A stretch of 64,000 bases of DNA from Thermothielavioides terrestris NRRL 8126 (taxonomy: Eukaryota; Ascomycota; Sordariomycetes; Sordariales; Chaetomiaceae): contig NC_016459.1 in NCBI RefSeq assembly GCF_000226115.1, forward strand, positions 2,093,501-2,157,500, written 5' to 3'. Positions 58,756-64,000 of this stretch are shown here, piece by piece. Below the pieces are notes generated by a model. The model was not told the origin of the DNA. It saw only the letters and a program-made list of their open reading frames with translations, and did no database searches. Position 1 is the stretch's first letter, and every line of letters begins with the position of its first letter. The translations under genes and the position numbers were made by a program.

Positions 58756-60963
58756 GTTGCTTGACCTTGACGGGGTCAATTGGTGCCCCGGACGAAAGTG
58801 CACCGCGTTCTGTGAGGACAACGGCGAGGGGGTCTGGAGGCGATTAGCACACAGTCTTGACTGCTGGCTGGGTGCGCAATGGCGACGTCGCGAAGCGCTA
58901 CATACCGTCAAGCGTAATCTCGATCGACACAAAAGCAGAGAAGAAACCTTCGAGAGGGAGTGTGGGGGTCAAGGGGGAAGAAAAGAGGCCGGGAAGCTCC
59001 TTCCGTCAGTCCAGGGGTCCAGAAAATTTCCTGTGCGGGTGTTGCCCCTTCCGCCGTGCCGTGGGCCGATTCTTCGATTTGTTGGGGCGAATGCCTATTC
59101 GGGACACCGCCCGCGAAGTAACCAGCAGCAAACTTGATCAGAAGGAGGAGAATAAAGGGACAAGAGGACACGGCAGAACGGCCCGGCGTGCTGGTGGTTA
59201 CAGAAGCACAGCAGGAACGCCAACACAAACCCGAGAGTGGCAGTTGGGCAATCTTAACATCGAAGGGACAATGGCAAAAGGGGGGTTGATGGGACCTTTT
59301 CACCAGCGGCACTTGCGCATGAGTCGGCTTCCGGGACGGTCCCCACGAAAGCTCCACACATGGCGCGGTGTCTGTCTCTCCTGGCCTCATTCCCGTGTCG
59401 CGCGGAAGGCGACATCTGGAACTCCAGCTAGGCAGTCCCGGGGCCGGGGGAGCTCAGGGGGCCGCCCCGTAATTCGGCAATGGCATGTCGCCCGGGAACG
59501 GCACAGTGGAAAAGAAACATGGCTCACCGCCCTCCGGGATCTCGGCTGGTTGGCATGTGAATGCAATTGCAGGATGCAGATTCGCAGCTGAAGTGAACTG
59601 GACAGACTCGCAAAACACAAACTTGTCTTACCGAGGCCCAGGCGGTTGGCTGCCGTCGATCGGGCTAAGCCGCTCGGAGAGGGCTATCGAAGATCAACAG
59701 GGTGCATTTTCGCCCGGCATTCGCGTGTTGTCTCATGCTTCCAGCCAGTTGGTGCGGGCCAGAGATCATGAAAGCCCTGATGAGAAGGGGCGCGGGTGAT
59801 CCAGCAGACACCCCACCGTGAATGGGGGAGCCGAGGTGTGTCAATCCTGTACCAATGGCAAAAAAAGTCAAGAGCATTTGCCAATCCCTTCTGGACCACG
59901 AAGGACCGCGGCAGAGCTCGAAATTCGCGATGTCGCCTGGCAAACTTTTTTTTTCTGCCGGTCATCCATGGATGGTCTCAACAGGGGTTTGCTTGCCGGG
60001 ATGCCCTGCACGTGGACCCTGCATAACCCTGCAAGGGGCGGTCCAATCCGGCTTCAAACCGAGGATGCGGGGTTCGCTCGAAACAGTTTCTCAGGAACCA
60101 GCGTTCCATCCCACTGTAGCCAAGCATTGGATTTTTAAGGTTCCGGTCGGTAGACCAACGCTACGTAGAGAGGTGTGTGCATCGCAATGGCAAGAATTCC
60201 CCGGTTGCAGCAACGCTGTCAGGAGGGTGACTGTAAATACCTTATTCCAGCCCAAAGTCACACGGAGATCTCTTCGTGTTTTCGTCACAGCGAGACAACA
60301 GGAGACAAACCGCAGTGGCACCCTCTCGCAACCAATCGGGAGCAAGTCGAGTGTTGCAGTGCTCTTATGGGAAAGTGGAGTAGTAATTGAATTCTGTTGG
60401 GGAACGCCAAGGTCCCTGCCGGTTTTGTTGAGATCATCATCCGATGCTCCTTGTCCCTGACTCCTGCCAAGAGGCCAAAGAGAGCCAAAGGAGAGGAGGT
60501 GAAAAATTGGATGAAGTGGAATGAACCCGCCTCGACCGGGACAGACAGATTGTAGAAGCAGCCAGGCATTGAATGGCTCCGGCACTTTTTCCGGCGCACT
60601 CGGCTGCCGGCGGCAGACTGGCGGGGGTGCCCCGCCCCGGAGGCTGCGCCTTCGGAGCTTGGCAATGGCACCCGGGCGCCGGGCCATAGCCTGCCCCGGC
60701 CTCTCCAAACAACAAGCATGGATCACGAACTTTCAGCAAGCCCCGACGGGGGACGTTCCCGACAAACATTCGATCTGCCATTAACTAGCGGACGCCTGAA
60801 ACAACTCTGTGCCGCGAGAATACTCTCAGCACGGTCCCAACTGTCCACACCACACCGTGTACTCCGTACATATCCGCCCGTCGTATACCCTGTACTGTAC
60901 AGATTATTCCCATCCGAGTGAGTGACCGCCTGCATCTGCTGGGCTGAGCCGACCGAGGATCTA
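58756..60963. other. Desaturase upstream region
   Basis: 2.2 kb between the desaturase start and the stop of the next minus-strand gene. A promoter this long fits a regulated lipid gene. No ORF has recognisable content. Confidence 0.5.
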
Positions 60964-62994
60964 TCATTCCAAGACCAGCGGATTCCACCGGGTCCCACGG
61001 CCCTCCAATGCGCGGGCGCGGCGCTGCATCAGCTCTAGGACCTGCTGCCCTATGGCCTGCTTCTGCAGCGTGAGATTCTCAATGGCCCTGGTCAGATATG
61101 GGTTGACCACAGGCGTCTCCCGGACCGGTCTCTTGTTCGGTCGCGGATTGGGCGTCGCCGACGGCGTCGCCCTGCGCTTTCGGCTGCCCCGATCGGCGGT
61201 GGCTGGGTCCCTCGGCGGAGCGGGCTGCTCTTCATCAACCGCCGGTTTTTCCTCCTCGGATCCCTCGTCTTCGGGCTCGTCCGAGCCCTCCACCTGTTCG
61301 TCACCGGGTTCGTCACCGGGTTCGTCGCCGGGTTCTTCTTCGTCCTCCAGTTCCTCTTCTTCGGCCTCGAGCGAACCCTCCTCGATGCTGCTACCCTCCC
61401 AACTGTGTTCCGTGCTGGGGCTCCTCGACGGCCTGTATGTTTCGTCGTCGGGGTCGCCCTCGCTGACGCTCACCGACCGCATGATATAGTCCCACTCTCT
61501 GCTGTCTACGGAGCGACCCCGGGGTTGCGTCGTCTCGACGCTCGGTACCACCTCCTCCGGCAAGTGATTCTGGATCCAGGTTTGCTGTCTCTTGAGCTGA
61601 GAGTTCTGTTAGCACCAAGCGTTCGCTGGTCGTCAATACCGCAGCCACGCCACCCACCAGCTTTTTACATTTCTTGAACTGGGCCGTGATAGTCTTGCTT
61701 TCCTCCTGAAGCGCCTGGTTGGACTGGCGCTGTTCCCTTAGAATGTCTTCTGCCATCCTCTTGACTTGTTGCAGGCCCTCGCGGTACATGGCCCGCTCTC
61801 TGTCGAGCGTCTCCTGCATATGCAGCAGCAGATCGCGGAGGCTCTCTTCGTTCTCTGCATTCGGTGATTCCCTGTCCCGCCCATGATTCCGGACGTCGAT
61901 GCCGCCTCGGGCGCCCTGGTCCTGCTCTTCAGGTTGGCGGGATTCTTCGGCGGCGGTGCGGGGCTTGGTCGGTTGTCGCCCGTTGGAATGAGCTTCCTGC
62001 ACAGGCCGCAGGGTTTTCTCACGAGATGGTCGCTCCGCAACTGGGTCTTCTTTGACCTCACGAGAGCTCCTCAGATAAGGGACATTCCGTTTCTGGTCGC
62101 CACCAGGATGCCCTGCGTTGCGGTCCTCCGCTGGCTTTTGGCTTCCCTCTTTTTGTTTCTGCTTACCCTTCGGCCGCCGGGGCGATCTAGTCTGGCTGCG
62201 TCGACTACTCCCGCTTTCTCTCCTCAGCTGATCGGCACGAGGTTCGGTAGGTGCCGCACGACCATTCCCTGACGTGTGACTACCGGACGGGTTTCTCGGC
62301 GACGCAGGGCCACGCGGCCCATAGTTACCTGATGGACGATCATTTGAAGGTGGATTATCCGAAGGGCGGCTGCTGGAAGCATTATGGGTAATTCTCCCCG
62401 AAGGACGGCTAGCCGAGGCGTGAGACTCCGAATGGCGTCCGCCCGAGGACTGGTTTCTTAAAGGCTGATTGCCGGAATGCCGGTCGGAAGGGGTGTCTGC
62501 CGAAGGATAAGGACCTCGACGCTTTCGGCTAGGGGAATGATTGACTGGCAAATTGTTGCCCGAAGAACTCTTGCCGGAAGCCCGGCCGTTCGACGTACAA
62601 GTCATGACGCGGCCAGGAGGCTTGCCGACGCGCCTCAGTAGCTGTGTCGCCGTTAGCCGATGCGACTTTTCTCCTATTCGGGTCGGACAACAAACCTCGC
62701 GGAATGGTCTAGTATAGGCCGCGTAGCGTCTCGCATCCTCGGCTGCCTTCTCTTGCGCCAGTGCGCGCCTGAGTTTTTCGGGGTCGGTCAAGGGCCGGCT
62801 CGGCTGCGGCACACTGGCAACGGCGTGGGCGACGTTCTTCCCTCTGTCGTCGTCTTTTGGAGCCCTACACGCTTCATACGCCGCCTCAAGGTCGTGGATG
62901 TTCTTCCCTACTTTTCTGAGCTCCCAGTGTTGCTCCAGCCCGTAGTGCATCCCGCTCTGCCTTTGCCAGTGGACAGGCAGGAGACTTGTGCCAT
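60964..62994 (-). CDS. Unknown low-complexity coiled-coil protein; 5' end unresolved
   Basis: Two exons are supported: 61658-62994 and 60964-61605 (intron 52 bp, GTGGGT to AACAG), about 659 aa without the missing start. The conserved-looking N-terminal part is DGTSLLPVHWQRQSGMHYG then EQHWELRKVGKNIHDLEAAY. A long Ser/Asn/Arg/Pro-rich region of imperfect short repeats (PSGN, PSDN, SSGR) follows, then a coiled coil (LRDLLLHMQETLDRERAMYR, continuing to LKRQQTWIQNHLPEE over the splice). An acidic segment with four PGDE-type repeats leads to a basic end (RPNKRPVRETP) and a final helix (NPYLTRAIENLTLQKQAIGQ). The frame is open to 63082 but has no ATG before Met at 62950. A CCGCAG acceptor supports an exon start at 62994, so at least one short 5' exon lies upstream. 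No family named. Confidence 0.75.
61295..61336. repeat. 12-bp tandem repeat coding (PGDE)n
   Basis: Three to four near-identical 12-bp units on the minus strand encode PGDE tetrapeptides in the acidic region of the coiled-coil protein. Confidence 0.85.
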
Positions 62995-64000
62995 CTGCGG
63001 TGTTGGAGAAAATTAAGCGTTGAAAATTCGAAAATTTTTGAGCATGCCGATAGAATAGGGACAAGAGCCCAATGCTTCGCACTGTTGCGAACGAGAATTA
63101 AACTGAGAGTTTCGTGGGCGAGAAACAAGGTCCGAACTCACCTTCCAGCCCTACTCACACCTTTCAGCCCTACACGACAAACTTGAAACTTGGGACTCGG
63201 CCCGTGCCGATGTGCCTCACCGTGTGGAGCGACCGGGAACGACCTCTTCGATGTGATCCAAGATTTCGTTGGAATGCCGCAAGCGCATCACAACACCGCA
63301 GGCCCTAGGTTAGGTATAAGTTGGAATCCGCGCCTGTGAGCCGATGGCCGACGGTCTCTCCTGTACCGCTAGCCCGCACACACAAGAAACGCCGTTAGCC
63401 TCTTTCCTTCATATTCGTATCGATCGAAAAGGGCAACTTACTCTGACTTCGACCCTGCAAACGAGACCTTCACCAGTGCCCATATCCATCCCCGCTCAGA
63501 GCCGGACGCTCTGCCATCTCTCAGCGAGACCCACGGGCGCCGACAGCCATCAGGGAGTTCATCTTGTCCACCTCATCCACCAATGCTTCGATCGAGAACC
63601 CATATCTTGCCGTTAAAGTCGGATGCTGCTGTGCCGAAGCCCCCCTCTTCCCTCGCCCCTGGGGCCAGCCTAGAGGCGATCAGTCCAGGTCCCGCTCCCA
63701 CCCTCGTGGTCCAGGTCCATGCCACGAGGCGATTCCACCGCCAGCCGGGCGACGCCAAGGACAGCCACTCCATCCATCCTGCCCAGTGCCGGTGATGGCC
63801 GGCATCGTTCTTGCCCAGTCTCAGAGGATCCATGCAGAGGCGATGATTCCCACCCTCTCACAATAACAGTACCCGACGAACGAAACCAATCAACCAAAGC
63901 TGGCGAACTTACCCAGAAGCACCCAGTACCTCCTCCGAAGGACTTCGATCTAGCAACGCTTTGGGGTCAAGTCACGACACGATGGAACGAAGGACACCAA
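62995..64000. other. Right-edge region, probable 5' part of the coiled-coil gene
   Basis: About 1 kb. A minus-strand reading from ATG near 63287 gives MRLRHSNEILDHIEEVV followed by a GTGAGG donor. Its phase (+2) does not fit the 62994 acceptor (+1), so the first exon is unresolved. The plus frame 63344-63616 shows no recognisable feature. Confidence 0.4.

Noticed and set aside
56797..58764. 655-codon plus-strand frame opposite the desaturase
   Set aside because: It overlaps the histidine-box exons of the delta-12 desaturase in antisense and its translation is low-complexity Val/Ala/Glu.
59822..60460. 212-codon plus frame upstream of the desaturase
   Set aside because: No domain, no start context, and composition like the surrounding non-coding DNA.

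Overview
This window is nuclear DNA of a filamentous ascomycete (Pezizomycotina). The GC-rich, strongly G/C-third-position exons, the mostly short GT-AG introns (about 50-185 bp), the fungal-only families (ILM1, GH76 DFG5/DCW1 type, Zn2Cys6 factor, CVNH lectin, GGTase-I beta) and the Neurospora-like protein sequences fit a Sordariomycete, probably Sordariales; the order is an inference. I see no prokaryotic features, no transposon ORF and no secondary-metabolite cluster. I joined exons by splice consensus, reading phase and family motifs. Every gene model with a resolved start sums to a whole number of codons.

Left part (1-22 kb): after about 2.9 kb without a recognisable gene come six genes on the minus strand. 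They are the 20S proteasome beta-1 subunit PRE3, the ER sulfhydryl oxidase ERV2, a small alanine/glycine-rich unknown protein, a 959-aa CAMK/SNF1-like kinase, a 737-aa C2-domain protein and the TRAPPII subunit TRS130.

Middle (22-39 kb): TRS130 and the methionine-salvage isomerase MRI1 diverge from a 462-bp promoter. A secreted M20 peptidase follows on the plus strand. Next come CDC43 (geranylgeranyltransferase-I beta, minus), ILM1 (plus), the NatB auxiliary subunit MDM20/NAA25 (minus, nine exons), a tiny four-exon COX23 gene (minus) that no single-exon scan would find, a heptad-repeat protein of unknown function (plus) and a GH76 cell-wall mannosidase (minus).

Right part (39-64 kb): a polyglutamine coiled-coil protein, a Zn2Cys6 transcription factor and a GT31-like type II glycosyltransferase run in tandem on the plus strand. 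They are followed by a TBC-domain protein whose glutamine finger is replaced (minus), a secreted cyanovirin-N homolog (CVNH, plus), a delta-12 fatty acid desaturase (minus) and a large low-complexity coiled-coil protein (minus, 5' end unresolved).

The genes are mostly unrelated housekeeping functions: protein turnover, vesicle traffic, mitochondrial assembly, lipid desaturation and wall synthesis. Many are in divergent or convergent pairs and nothing indicates a co-regulated cluster. The most notable points are a 15-nt microexon that carries the proteasome's catalytic threonine, the hidden COX23 gene, an in-frame pair of donor sites in NAA25, the TBC domain without its glutamine finger, five perfect 21-bp heptad repeats, and a 73-nt homopolymer T tract. 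I found no convincing undescribed system; three proteins without recognised families (about 35.3, 40.8 and 61-63 kb) are the best candidates for new biology.
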